From contig NZ_CP066786.1 of assembly GCF_016598595.1 (NCBI RefSeq), forward strand, positions 4,050,001-4,114,000: a DNA stretch of 64,000 bases, in the 5' to 3' direction. The translations under genes were made by a program, and so were the position numbers. Positions within the stretch are counted from its first letter, which is position 1. The number at the start of each line of letters is the position of its first letter. Source of the stretch: Martelella lutilitoris (GTDB lineage: Bacteria; Pseudomonadota; Alphaproteobacteria; Rhizobiales; Rhizobiaceae). Below the pieces are notes generated by a model that saw nothing but the letters and a program-made list of their open reading frames with translations, ran no database searches and was not told the origin of the DNA. This document shows, one piece after another, positions 26,853 through 34,397 of the stretch.

Positions 26853-27734
26853 ATGCTCCGCAACAAACGGAATGAAGCGATCGTCGCCCTGTTGCTGGTC
26901 GCTCCGTTCATCGTCATTTATGGACTGATCTTCGTTTACCCGACGATCCGGATGTTCATCACCTCGTTTCAGGACGCGCCGTTGATCGGCGGCGGCGATT
27001 ATGTCGCCCTGGACAACTACACGCGGCTATGGGGCGACCGGCGCTTCAACACGGCCTTCTGGAACACCGCCTATTTCGTCGCCCTCACCGTTATTCCCGG
27101 AACGCTGGTGGCCTTCGGCATCGCGCTCGGCATCAACCGGCTCAAGGGCAGGCTGCAGGCGCTGATCCTGGCCCTCTTCTTCCTGCCCTATATTCTGCCG
27201 GTTTCGGTGGTCTACCTCATCTGGGACTGGACGCTCAATTTCCAGTTCGGCATTGCCATGTATCTTTTCGATCTCCTGGGCATGGAGCGGGTGCCGGTAT
27301 TCAAGTCGACCGTGTGGTTCATGCCGGCCGTCGCCATGATCACGATCTGGTGGACCGCCGGGTTTTCGATCCTGCTGTTTCTGGCGGGGCTGCGGGCAAT
27401 ACCCGCCGAGATCTACGAAGCGGCCGCGCTCGACAATGCGTCGCGCCTGACAACCTTCAGCCGGCTGACCTGGCCGCTGATGTGGCCGGTGACAGCGCTG
27501 GTGCTGACCATACAACTGATCTCGCAGCTGAAGATTTTCGATCAGGTCTACCTGTTTTCGACCGGCGGCCGGCCGAACGACAACCTCGTTCTCGTCTACT
27601 ATGTGTTCCAGAGGGCCTTCCAGTATGATCAGGGCGGCCGTGCCGCGGCTGCGGCTGTCGTCCTGTTCATCCTCGTCATCGTGGTCTCCGTTCTCAACTT
27701 CCAGCTGACGCGACTTTCGAAAGGGAGGGCATGA
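26853..27734 (+). CDS. Sugar ABC transporter permease (MalF/UgpA type)
   Basis: 293 residues with six predicted membrane helices. The EAA loop reads EIYEAAALDNASRLTTFSRLTWPLMWP at about 189-215. FLPYILPVSVVYLIWDW and LVLVYYVFQRAFQYDQGG are typical of the MalF/UgpA group. It forms the channel with the next gene product; the genes overlap as ATGA. Confidence 0.95.
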   Translation: MLRNKRNEAIVALLLVAPFIVIYGLIFVYPTIRMFITSFQDAPLIGGGDYVALDNYTRLWGDRRFNTAFWNTAYFVALTVIPGTLVAFGIALGINRLKGRLQALILALFFLPYILPVSVVYLIWDWTLNFQFGIAMYLFDLLGMERVPVFKSTVWFMPAVAMITIWWTAGFSILLFLAGLRAIPAEIYEAAALDNASRLTTFSRLTWPLMWPVTALVLTIQLISQLKIFDQVYLFSTGGRPNDNLVLVYYVFQRAFQYDQGGRAAAAAVVLFILVIVVSVLNFQLTRLSKGRA

Positions 27735-28576
27735 TGCACGCGACAACAGCAAGGCGCCTCAACATTGCCGGCCTGGCGATCACGCTTCTGACCGTCTTCA
27801 TCGCCGTTGTCTGGGCCTTCCCGCTCTACTGGGGCGTCATCTCCTCGCTGAAGCCCGAAGACGAGGTCGTGCGACGCTATATCGAGCTCTGGCCGGAAAC
27901 GCTCACCTTCTCGCACTACTACTTCGCGCTCACGCAGACACAGATCGGCATCTGGTACCTGAACTCCATCGTCACGGCGGTTGCCATCACCGTTCTGACC
28001 GTCGGATCCTCGATGTTCTGCGGTTACGCCATCTCGCAACTCGAATTTCCCTTCCGCAAGGTCCTGTGGGTGCTGATCCTCGCAAGCTTCATGGTGCCGA
28101 TGCAGGTTCTGATCGTGAACCATTTCGAGCTGATGGCCCGCTTCGGCTTCATCAACACCTGGGCCGGCATCGTTCTTCCGCAGCTGATCCATCCAGTGGT
28201 CATCATCGTCTACAAGCAGTTCTTCGATAACGTCCCGAAGGATTTCCGCGAGGCGGCGGCCATGGACAGCGCCTCCGAATGGCGCATTCTCACCCGCATC
28301 TACATGCCGATGAACTGGGGCGTGACGACCGCACTGGCGATCGTGACCTTCATCTGGTCCTGGAACGCCTTCCTGTGGCCGTTCCTGGCCGTGACGAAGA
28401 CGGAAATGATGACCATCACCGTCGGCATTACCCAGGTGAACGATGCCTTCGGGGTGTATTACGCCCGCGAACTGTCCGCCGCCGTTCTGGCCGGCCTCCC
28501 CGTCGCCCTCGCCTATCTTGTCTTCCAGCGGAAGGTGACCCAGGCCATCACGCTATCCGCCGGCATCAAGGGGTAG
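27731..28576 (+). CDS. Sugar ABC transporter permease (MalG/UgpE type)
   Basis: 281 residues, six membrane helices. The EAA motif is DFREAAAMDSASEWRILTRIYMPMNWG and the end is VTQAITLSAGIKG, the classic MalG-family ending. There are two adjacent ATG codons at the start; the first overlaps the previous stop. The ATPase for this importer is probably the gene at 28861-29937 on the opposite strand. Confidence 0.95.
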   Translation: MMHATTARRLNIAGLAITLLTVFIAVVWAFPLYWGVISSLKPEDEVVRRYIELWPETLTFSHYYFALTQTQIGIWYLNSIVTAVAITVLTVGSSMFCGYAISQLEFPFRKVLWVLILASFMVPMQVLIVNHFELMARFGFINTWAGIVLPQLIHPVVIIVYKQFFDNVPKDFREAAAMDSASEWRILTRIYMPMNWGVTTALAIVTFIWSWNAFLWPFLAVTKTEMMTITVGITQVNDAFGVYYARELSAAVLAGLPVALAYLVFQRKVTQAITLSAGIKG

Positions 28577-28808
28577 ATCGTCGGGAAAGGCGGAATCCGA
28601 TTATTCGACGAAGCCGTTCATCCTGGCCGGAATGAAAACGCGATCGCAGGACATGCCACGCCGCCGCCCGGCAATGGGGCGACATCCGCAAAGGTCGGGC
28701 GCGGAAGGCAAGCCCGTCCCGGCGATTTCGCGCGTCGAGAGGCGGGGCTCGGCCGGGGCCATCAGACAAAGACGCGGTCCCGCCTCTCTCCTCTGGCCGC
28801 ACGCGAAA

Positions 28809-28843
28809 CGCCGCGGGCGTATCCGCCGCGGCGCCTTGTTTTT
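28809..28843 (+). terminator. Terminator after the ABC permease operon
   Basis: CGCCGCGG paired with CCGCGGCG (8 bp, 9-base loop), then CC and TTGTTTTT. The rest of the 284-bp gap between permease and ATPase genes shows no gene. Confidence 0.55.
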
Positions 28844-28860
28844 CTCAGACCCTTTGCCGG

Positions 28861-29937
28861 TCAGTGGACGTGGAACGCGCGTCCCGCTTCGTCAAAGAGA
28901 TGACATGCCGTCGCATCGAAGGCGAGCGGCACCGTGTCGCCAGTCTTGACCTCGGTCCGGCCGCTGTCGGTCGCGATCAGCTCCGTGCCGTCGGCGAGGG
29001 TGCAGTAGAGAAGCGTCCGTTCGCCAAGCCGCTCCACCACGCCGACAGTGGCCGTCGTGACGGCCGCCTGGCCGTCCCTGACGACCTGGACGGATTCCGG
29101 ACGTATGCCCAGTTCATACTGCCCGGCCGCAACTTCGGGGATATCGATTTCAAGAACGGAGCCGTCGTTGATGCGCACCGTATGCGCTCCGTCTCCCGAC
29201 AGATCGGCCTTCAGGAAATTCATCCCCGGAGAGCCGACAAAACCGGCCACGAAACGCGAGGCCGGACGCAGGTAGACTTCCATCGGCGTGCCGATCTGCT
29301 CGATCCGGCAATTGTTGAGCACCACGATCCGGTCGGCGAGCGTCATCGCCTCGGTCTGGTCATGCGTGACATAGATCATCGTCGCCTTCATGCGGTTGTG
29401 CAGCTGGGCAAGCTCGACGCGGGTCCTGACACGCAGCGCCGCATCGAGGTTTGACAACGGCTCGTCAAACAGAAAGGCCTTCGGTTCCTTCACGATCGCC
29501 CTGCCGATGGCGACACGCTGCCGCTGCCCCCCGGAAAGCTGGGCCGGACGACGGTCAAGCAACTCCTCCATTTCGAGCATGCGGGCCGCCTCCTGAACGC
29601 GCTCGGCGATCGCATCCGCACTCATGCCGATATTGCGCAGGCCGAAAGCCATGTTGTCACGCACCGTCATATGCGGATAAAGCGCATAGTTCTGGAAAAC
29701 CATGGCAACATTGCGCTGGCCGGGCGCCAGTTTCTCGCTGCGAACGCCATCGATCATCAACGCCCCGTCATCAATCGTCTCGAGCCCGGCGATCATGCGC
29801 AGCAGCGTCGACTTTCCCGAACCCGAGGGCCCGAGGAACACCATCAGCTCCCCGGCCTCTACCGCAAGAGAGATATCGTTGATAACATTGACGTTCCCAA
29901 AACTCTTGGAAACGTTCTCGAGCTTGATTGGGGCCAT
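28861..29937 (-). CDS. Sugar ABC transporter ATP-binding protein (UgpC/MsmK type)
   Basis: 358 residues. Walker A GPSGSGKST, Q-loop VFQNYALYPHMTV, signature LSGGQRQRV, Walker B FLFDEPLSNLD and switch His YVTHDQTEAM are all intact. The C-terminal TOBE domain (about 240-355: LGIRPESVQVV, ERLGERTLLYC) is typical of the CUT1 sugar group. The start at 29937 follows GGGAGGAAC. It faces the binding-protein/permease operon and probably energises it, though such ATPases are often shared by several importers. Confidence 0.93.
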   Translation of the reverse strand: MAPIKLENVSKSFGNVNVINDISLAVEAGELMVFLGPSGSGKSTLLRMIAGLETIDDGALMIDGVRSEKLAPGQRNVAMVFQNYALYPHMTVRDNMAFGLRNIGMSADAIAERVQEAARMLEMEELLDRRPAQLSGGQRQRVAIGRAIVKEPKAFLFDEPLSNLDAALRVRTRVELAQLHNRMKATMIYVTHDQTEAMTLADRIVVLNNCRIEQIGTPMEVYLRPASRFVAGFVGSPGMNFLKADLSGDGAHTVRINDGSVLEIDIPEVAAGQYELGIRPESVQVVRDGQAAVTTATVGVVERLGERTLLYCTLADGTELIATDSGRTEVKTGDTVPLAFDATACHLFDEAGRAFHVH

Positions 29938-30392
29938 TTGTTCCTCCCGAAAGGCTTTCAAACCATTCTTTCCGGTCTGCACCAGAAGTCAAGATATACA
30001 GGGCCGTTTCCGGGACTCTTTTGAGACAGGCAAAGCCGGCCGCCATCACCCGGCTGAAGGCCGCCTCCCGATCAGCGGCCTCGCGCGGCAGGCACGACAG
30101 GGCCGGGGCTCGAAGTGGTTTCATTACGTCTCCTCGCGCCGGTCCGTGAGCGGGGAGACTTGCGGAAAGCCGCGCTGAGCTGGCATTGCTCGGCAAACAC
30201 GCCCGGGGCAGATCGCGCTTCGCCCACGCCTTTGTTCTTGCGAACCACATCCCGCCAAATCCCAAGAGCATGAAATTTTCTTTCATATTGAGAATATAAT
30301 TTCATCCTGCATAATGATTCCCATCTTCTCCGTTTGCCTTTGCGTGTAAGCGCCGCGGCAGCGGACAACAATGTGCCACAGGGAGTGAGACA
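29938..30392. other. 455-bp divergent intergenic region
   Basis: It lies between the ABC ATPase gene (-) and the uronate TRAP binding-protein gene (+). No gene was seen. The right-hand 120 bp carry the operator and promoter described separately (30270-30315). Confidence 0.5.
30270..30315 (+). promoter_or_regulatory. KdgR-box-like operator and promoter, site 1 (TRAP binding protein)
   Basis: Dyad ATGAAA-TTTTC-TTTCAT at 30270-30286, directly upstream of a promoter TTGAGA (30288-30293) and CATAAT (30310-30315). The -10 region TTTCATCCTGCATAAT resembles the TTTCATGATGCATGAT element at the same place in sites 2 and 3. The TGAAA-N5-TTTCA core is like the box of enterobacterial IclR-type KdgR (from memory); no IclR gene is in the window. 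Confidence 0.7.
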
Positions 30393-31370
30393 ATGAAGAC
30401 AATGACATCCGCACTGGCCGTATTGGCCGCAGGCATGACGCTAGCAGCCGGTTCGGCCGACGCCGCCGTTCGCCTGAAGCTGGCCGACGCGCTGGCAGCC
30501 GATCATCCCACGAGCGTGATCCTCGAGCAGTTTGCAGAAGAGGTCGAGGAGAAGACCGATGGCGAGGTCAAGATCCGGCTCTACATGAACGGCGTTCTCG
30601 GCTCCGAGCGCGAGGTTCTGGAGCAGGTGCAGAACGGCGCTGTGGACATCACTCGCGTCAGCGCCGCCAATCTGGAAAACTTCAACCCGATCTACCAGGC
30701 CTTCACGCTGCCCTATCTGTTCAACAGCCAGGAGCATTTCTACGAGGTCATGGACGGTCCGATCGTCGACCCGGTCTACCAGGCTTCGCTCGACAGCGGC
30801 TTCATGGGGCTCACCTATTTCGACAGCGGCGCCCGCTCGTTCTACACCAAATCGAAATGCGTGGAGACGCCAGACGATCTCAAGGGCCAGAAGCTGCGCG
30901 TCATCAACTCGCATACCTCGATCCGGATGGTCGAGCTGATGGGTGGCATTCCCACCCCCCTTCCCTATGGCGAGATCTACACCGCCCTGCAGCAGGGCGT
31001 CATCGACGGCGCGGAGAACAACCCGACGGCGCTGACGCTCGGCCGTCACGGCGAAGTGGTCAAGTGCTATTCGCTGGACGAGCACCTGCGTATTCCGGAC
31101 TTCCTGGTGATCTCCAAGACCGCGATGGACAAGCTGACGGATGAGCAGATCGCCATCATCAAGGAGGCCGCGGTCAACGCTACGCAGGCACAGAAGAAGG
31201 TCTGGAACGAGGCCGTTGACGAGGCCATGCAGCAGATCGGGGAAATGGGCGTCACCATCGTGACCCCCGACAAGGCGCCTTTCCAGGAAAAGGTTGCCCC
31301 TCTGATCGAGGAATACAAACAGGATCCGGCAATCGGCCAGTTGGTCGATGCCATTCAGAACGCTCAATAA
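30393..31370 (+). CDS. TRAP transporter solute-binding protein, probable uronate type
   Basis: 325 residues with a signal peptide (cleavage near ADA). DctP features: RLKLADALAADHPTSVILEQFAEEV, DLKGQKLRVINSHTSIRMVELMG with the ligand-binding Arg, and GAENNPTAL. Given kduD, GH105 and kduI downstream, the likely ligand is galacturonate or an unsaturated uronate oligomer (inference from context). Its membrane subunits are encoded about 7 kb away at 38160-39987. Confidence 0.88.
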   Translation: MKTMTSALAVLAAGMTLAAGSADAAVRLKLADALAADHPTSVILEQFAEEVEEKTDGEVKIRLYMNGVLGSEREVLEQVQNGAVDITRVSAANLENFNPIYQAFTLPYLFNSQEHFYEVMDGPIVDPVYQASLDSGFMGLTYFDSGARSFYTKSKCVETPDDLKGQKLRVINSHTSIRMVELMGGIPTPLPYGEIYTALQQGVIDGAENNPTALTLGRHGEVVKCYSLDEHLRIPDFLVISKTAMDKLTDEQIAIIKEAAVNATQAQKKVWNEAVDEAMQQIGEMGVTIVTPDKAPFQEKVAPLIEEYKQDPAIGQLVDAIQNAQ

Positions 31371-31391
31371 GGTCCCCCCGGACATGACGGC

Positions 31392-31434
31392 AAAGGCGCT
31401 TCTTGTCTCATAGAACAGGGAGCGCCTTTTCTTT
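31392..31434 (+). terminator. Terminator between TRAP binding-protein gene and kduD
   Basis: AAAGGCGCT pairs with AGCGCCTTT (9 bp) around a 20-base loop with weak internal TTCT/AGAA pairing, followed by TTCTTTT. It may be partial, letting some transcription reach kduD 54 bp further on. Confidence 0.6.
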
Positions 31435-31487
31435 TCCAGACGTTGCTGCCGCAACGTTTCCCCTCATCAAAAGACTGGAAGAACCCC

Positions 31488-32249
31488 ATGATCACCGATG
31501 ATTTTCACCTTTCCGGAAAAACGGCCATCGTCACCGGCTGCGATACCGGCCTTGGCCAGGGCATGGCCGTGGCTCTGGCGGAGGCCGGCGCGGATATTGT
31601 CGGCGTCAATATCGTCGCGCCGACGGAAACGATCGCCAAGGTCGAGGCGCTCGGGCGCCGTTTCGTATCGATCGAAGCCAATCTGATGAAGCAGGATGAC
31701 ATTCCCGGTATCGTGGAAACGGCCGTCCGTGAATTCGGAAAAGTCGATATTCTGGTCAACAATGCCGGGATTATCCGCCGCGAGGATGCCGTCGACTTCT
31801 CCGAGAAGGACTGGGACGACGTGATGAACATCAACATCAAGAGCGTCTTCTTCCTCTCCCAGTCTGTCGCCCGCCAGTTCATCGCGCAGGGCCATGGCGG
31901 CAAGATCGTCAACGTCGCCTCCATGCTGTCGTTCCAGGGCGGCATCCGGGTGCCTTCCTACACCGCCTCGAAAAGCGGCGTCATGGGCATCACCAAGCTG
32001 TTGGCGAATGAGTGGGCGCATCACGGCATCAACGTCAACGCCATCGCGCCCGGCTACATGGCCACCAACAACACCGCGGCGCTCAGGGCCGACGAAGAGC
32101 GCAGCAGCGAGATCCTCGGCCGGATTCCGGCCGCGCGCTGGGGCCTTCCCCGCGATCTTGCCGGGCCGGTCGTCTTCCTCGCCAGCGACGCCTCCTCCTA
32201 TGTCAACGGCTATACCATCGCCGTCGACGGTGGCTGGCTCGCCCGCTGA
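31488..32249 (+). CDS. kduD: 2-dehydro-3-deoxy-D-gluconate 5-dehydrogenase
   Basis: A 253-residue short-chain dehydrogenase: NAD-binding TGCDTGLGQGMA, NNAGI at about 87-91, catalytic Ser and YxxxK in SYTASKSGVMG. The KduD-specific tail is GYMATNNTAALRADEERSSE, then RIPAARWG and ASSYVNGYTIAVDGGW. It reduces 2,5-diketo-3-deoxygluconate to 2-keto-3-deoxygluconate, following KduI in pectin/uronan breakdown. The ATG at 31488 follows GGAAGAA; a longer frame from 31443 lies in the terminator trailer. Confidence 0.93.
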   Translation: MITDDFHLSGKTAIVTGCDTGLGQGMAVALAEAGADIVGVNIVAPTETIAKVEALGRRFVSIEANLMKQDDIPGIVETAVREFGKVDILVNNAGIIRREDAVDFSEKDWDDVMNINIKSVFFLSQSVARQFIAQGHGGKIVNVASMLSFQGGIRVPSYTASKSGVMGITKLLANEWAHHGINVNAIAPGYMATNNTAALRADEERSSEILGRIPAARWGLPRDLAGPVVFLASDASSYVNGYTIAVDGGWLAR

Positions 32250-32386
32250 GGCCGTGCCTGCTTGCGGATCGCCGGTCAGGCGGTCCGCTTTCAACACGCT
32301 TCACTCAGAAAAATGCGGCGGCGCGCATCGGCGCGACGGCTTCTGCGCGTAGCTGAGCGCGGCACGGCATGCCGCATCACATCCTG

Positions 32387-32436
32387 ATATGAAATATTCT
32401 TTCATATTTCGCAATTAGTTTTCATGATGCATGATA
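32387..32436 (+). promoter_or_regulatory. KdgR-box-like operator, site 2 (GH105 operon)
   Basis: An 8-bp-arm dyad ATATGAAA-TATTC-TTTCATAT (32387-32407), then the palindromic TCATGATGCATGATA at 32422-32436, whose last bases probably form the -10. The distance between the two elements is identical to site 3. Confidence 0.75.
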
Positions 32437-32469
32437 CTGCCATCATGATCCTGCATCGGAGGAAAACCC

Positions 32470-33561
32470 GTGCTTTCCACTAAGCAACTGAAACACAAGA
32501 TCGAGCTGCTGGTTGATGGCCTGAAGTCGCTGCGCGACGAAGGTAAGTTCAACGAACCGAATCTCGACGGGACCGCCGGCGACTATGTCAGCTTCAACGC
32601 CTGGGAATGGCCGCAGGGCGTCGGCCTCTACGGTCTCGCCCAGATGTGGCTGAAGACGGGTGATGCGGCGGTAAAGACCCTGCTCGAGGATTGGTATACC
32701 GCCCATATCGAGAAGGGGTTGCCGCCGCAGAACGTCAACACCACCGCGCCGCTTCTCGCCCTGTCCCTGCTGTGGCGCAAAACCCGCGATCCACGCTGGG
32801 AAGCCCCGATGAAGGACTGGGCGGACAAGATCCTTACCGAAATGCCGCGCACGCGCTGCGGCGGTTTCCAGCACAATGTGTCGGACAAGATCAATGACGA
32901 CGAACTGTGGGACGACACGCTGTTCATGGTGGCGCTGTTTCTGGCGAGCTATGGCGAAGGCGCGGGACGCCGCGACCTCGTGAGCGAGGCGGCCTTCCAG
33001 TTCCTGGTGCACACGCATTATCTGGCCGAGCCGGAAACCGGGCTCTGGTTCCACGGCTGGACCTTTGACGGCAACCACAATTTCGCCCGCGCCCGCTGGG
33101 CACGTGGCAATTCCTGGATTTCCGCCGGCGTTCTCGACCTTCTCGAGCTTGCCGAACTCGATGAGGCCACCAAGCGCTACCTGACGGAAGTGGTGAAGGC
33201 GCAGCTTGAAACGCTGATCGGCTATCAGGCGGCAAGCGGTGCGTGGCACACGCTGGTGGACGATCCGTCTTCCTATGAGGAAATCTCCGCCACCGCCGCC
33301 ATCGGCTATGCACTTTTGAAAGGCGCGCGACTCGGCATCGGCCCGGAAAGCTGGCGCGATGCGGGCCTGAAGGCGCTCGCCGTCACGCTCGACAATATCG
33401 GCGAGGACGGCATCGTCGACAATGTGTCCTATGGCACCCGCATGGGCCACGATCTCCAGTTCTACAAGGACATTCCGATCCAGCCGACCGGCTATGGCCA
33501 ATCCATGGCCCTGCTGCTCTTGGTCGAAGCCCTCAACATTGCCAAAGCGGAGGAAGAATAA
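32470..33561 (+). CDS. Unsaturated rhamnogalacturonyl/uronyl hydrolase, GH105 (YteR-like)
   Basis: 363 residues, no signal peptide, (alpha/alpha)6 barrel type. It hydrolyses the unsaturated uronic acid at the non-reducing end of lyase products, releasing 4-deoxy-5-keto-uronate. GH105 features: WEWPQGVGLYGLAQ, the catalytic Asp in ELWDDTLFMVALFLA (about 149), FHGWTFDGNHNFARARWARGNSW, and SYEEISATAAIGYALLKG. The start is GTG at 32470 after GGAGGAAAA. Its stop overlaps the kduI start (TAATG). Confidence 0.93.
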   Translation: MLSTKQLKHKIELLVDGLKSLRDEGKFNEPNLDGTAGDYVSFNAWEWPQGVGLYGLAQMWLKTGDAAVKTLLEDWYTAHIEKGLPPQNVNTTAPLLALSLLWRKTRDPRWEAPMKDWADKILTEMPRTRCGGFQHNVSDKINDDELWDDTLFMVALFLASYGEGAGRRDLVSEAAFQFLVHTHYLAEPETGLWFHGWTFDGNHNFARARWARGNSWISAGVLDLLELAELDEATKRYLTEVVKAQLETLIGYQAASGAWHTLVDDPSSYEEISATAAIGYALLKGARLGIGPESWRDAGLKALAVTLDNIGEDGIVDNVSYGTRMGHDLQFYKDIPIQPTGYGQSMALLLLVEALNIAKAEEE

Positions 33562-34397
33562 TGTTTGAAGACACACGCTATTCCGTTTCCCCGAAAGACG
33601 TTCGCGGCTACAGCAACGAACGCCTGCGGGAGGAATTCCTCATCGACAACCTGTTCGTCGCCGACAAGCTGCAGATGGTCTACACCCATGTCGACCGGAT
33701 GATCATCGGCGGCTTTCTGGCGGTGGACGGCGAAGCCGAAATCGCCGACGGCGCCGCTGTCGGCACGCCCGGCTTCTTCGATGCGCGCGAGATGGGCATC
33801 GTCAATCTCGGCGGCACGGGAACCGTGACGGTCGACGAGACGGTCTACACGGTCGAGCATCGCGATATCGTCTATGTCGGTCGCGATACCAAATCCGTCC
33901 GGCTCGCCTCCGAGAGCGCCGCCGCGCCGGCGGCATTCTATATGAACTCGGTGCCCGCCGGCTATGCCGTGCCGTCGGCGCTCATCCGCAAGGCCGATTC
34001 CAAACCCATTACCATGGGCGACGAGGCGCATGCCAACAAGCGCACGCTGCGCATGTATATCCACCCGGAAGTCTCGCCGAGCTGCCTGCTTTTGATGGGC
34101 ATTACCGAGCCTGCGCCTGGCAGCATCTGGAACACCGAGCCGCCGCATGTCCACGAACGCCGCATGGAAGCCTATGTCTATTTCAACATGGCGCCCGAGG
34201 ACCGGGTCATGCATTTCATGGGCGAACCGAAGCAGGTGCGCAATATCGTGGTCGCCGACCGCCAGGCCATCCTGTCGCCGGCCTGGTCGATCCACATGGG
34301 CGCAGGGACCGGCCCCTATTGCTTCGTCTGGGGCATGACAGGGGAAAACAAGGCCTATAACGATGTGACGCCCGTTGCCGTGAAAGATCTGCTGTGA
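33561..34397 (+). CDS. kduI: 5-dehydro-4-deoxy-D-glucuronate isomerase
   Basis: A 278-residue cupin enzyme, the same length as E. coli KduI. The zinc ligands are all present: His196, His198 and Glu203 in PPHVHERRMEAY, and His245 in SIHMGAGTG. It converts 4-deoxy-5-keto-uronate, the GH105 product, to 2,5-diketo-3-deoxygluconate, the substrate of KduD. It is translationally coupled to both neighbours. Confidence 0.97.
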   Translation: MFEDTRYSVSPKDVRGYSNERLREEFLIDNLFVADKLQMVYTHVDRMIIGGFLAVDGEAEIADGAAVGTPGFFDAREMGIVNLGGTGTVTVDETVYTVEHRDIVYVGRDTKSVRLASESAAAPAAFYMNSVPAGYAVPSALIRKADSKPITMGDEAHANKRTLRMYIHPEVSPSCLLLMGITEPAPGSIWNTEPPHVHERRMEAYVYFNMAPEDRVMHFMGEPKQVRNIVVADRQAILSPAWSIHMGAGTGPYCFVWGMTGENKAYNDVTPVAVKDLL

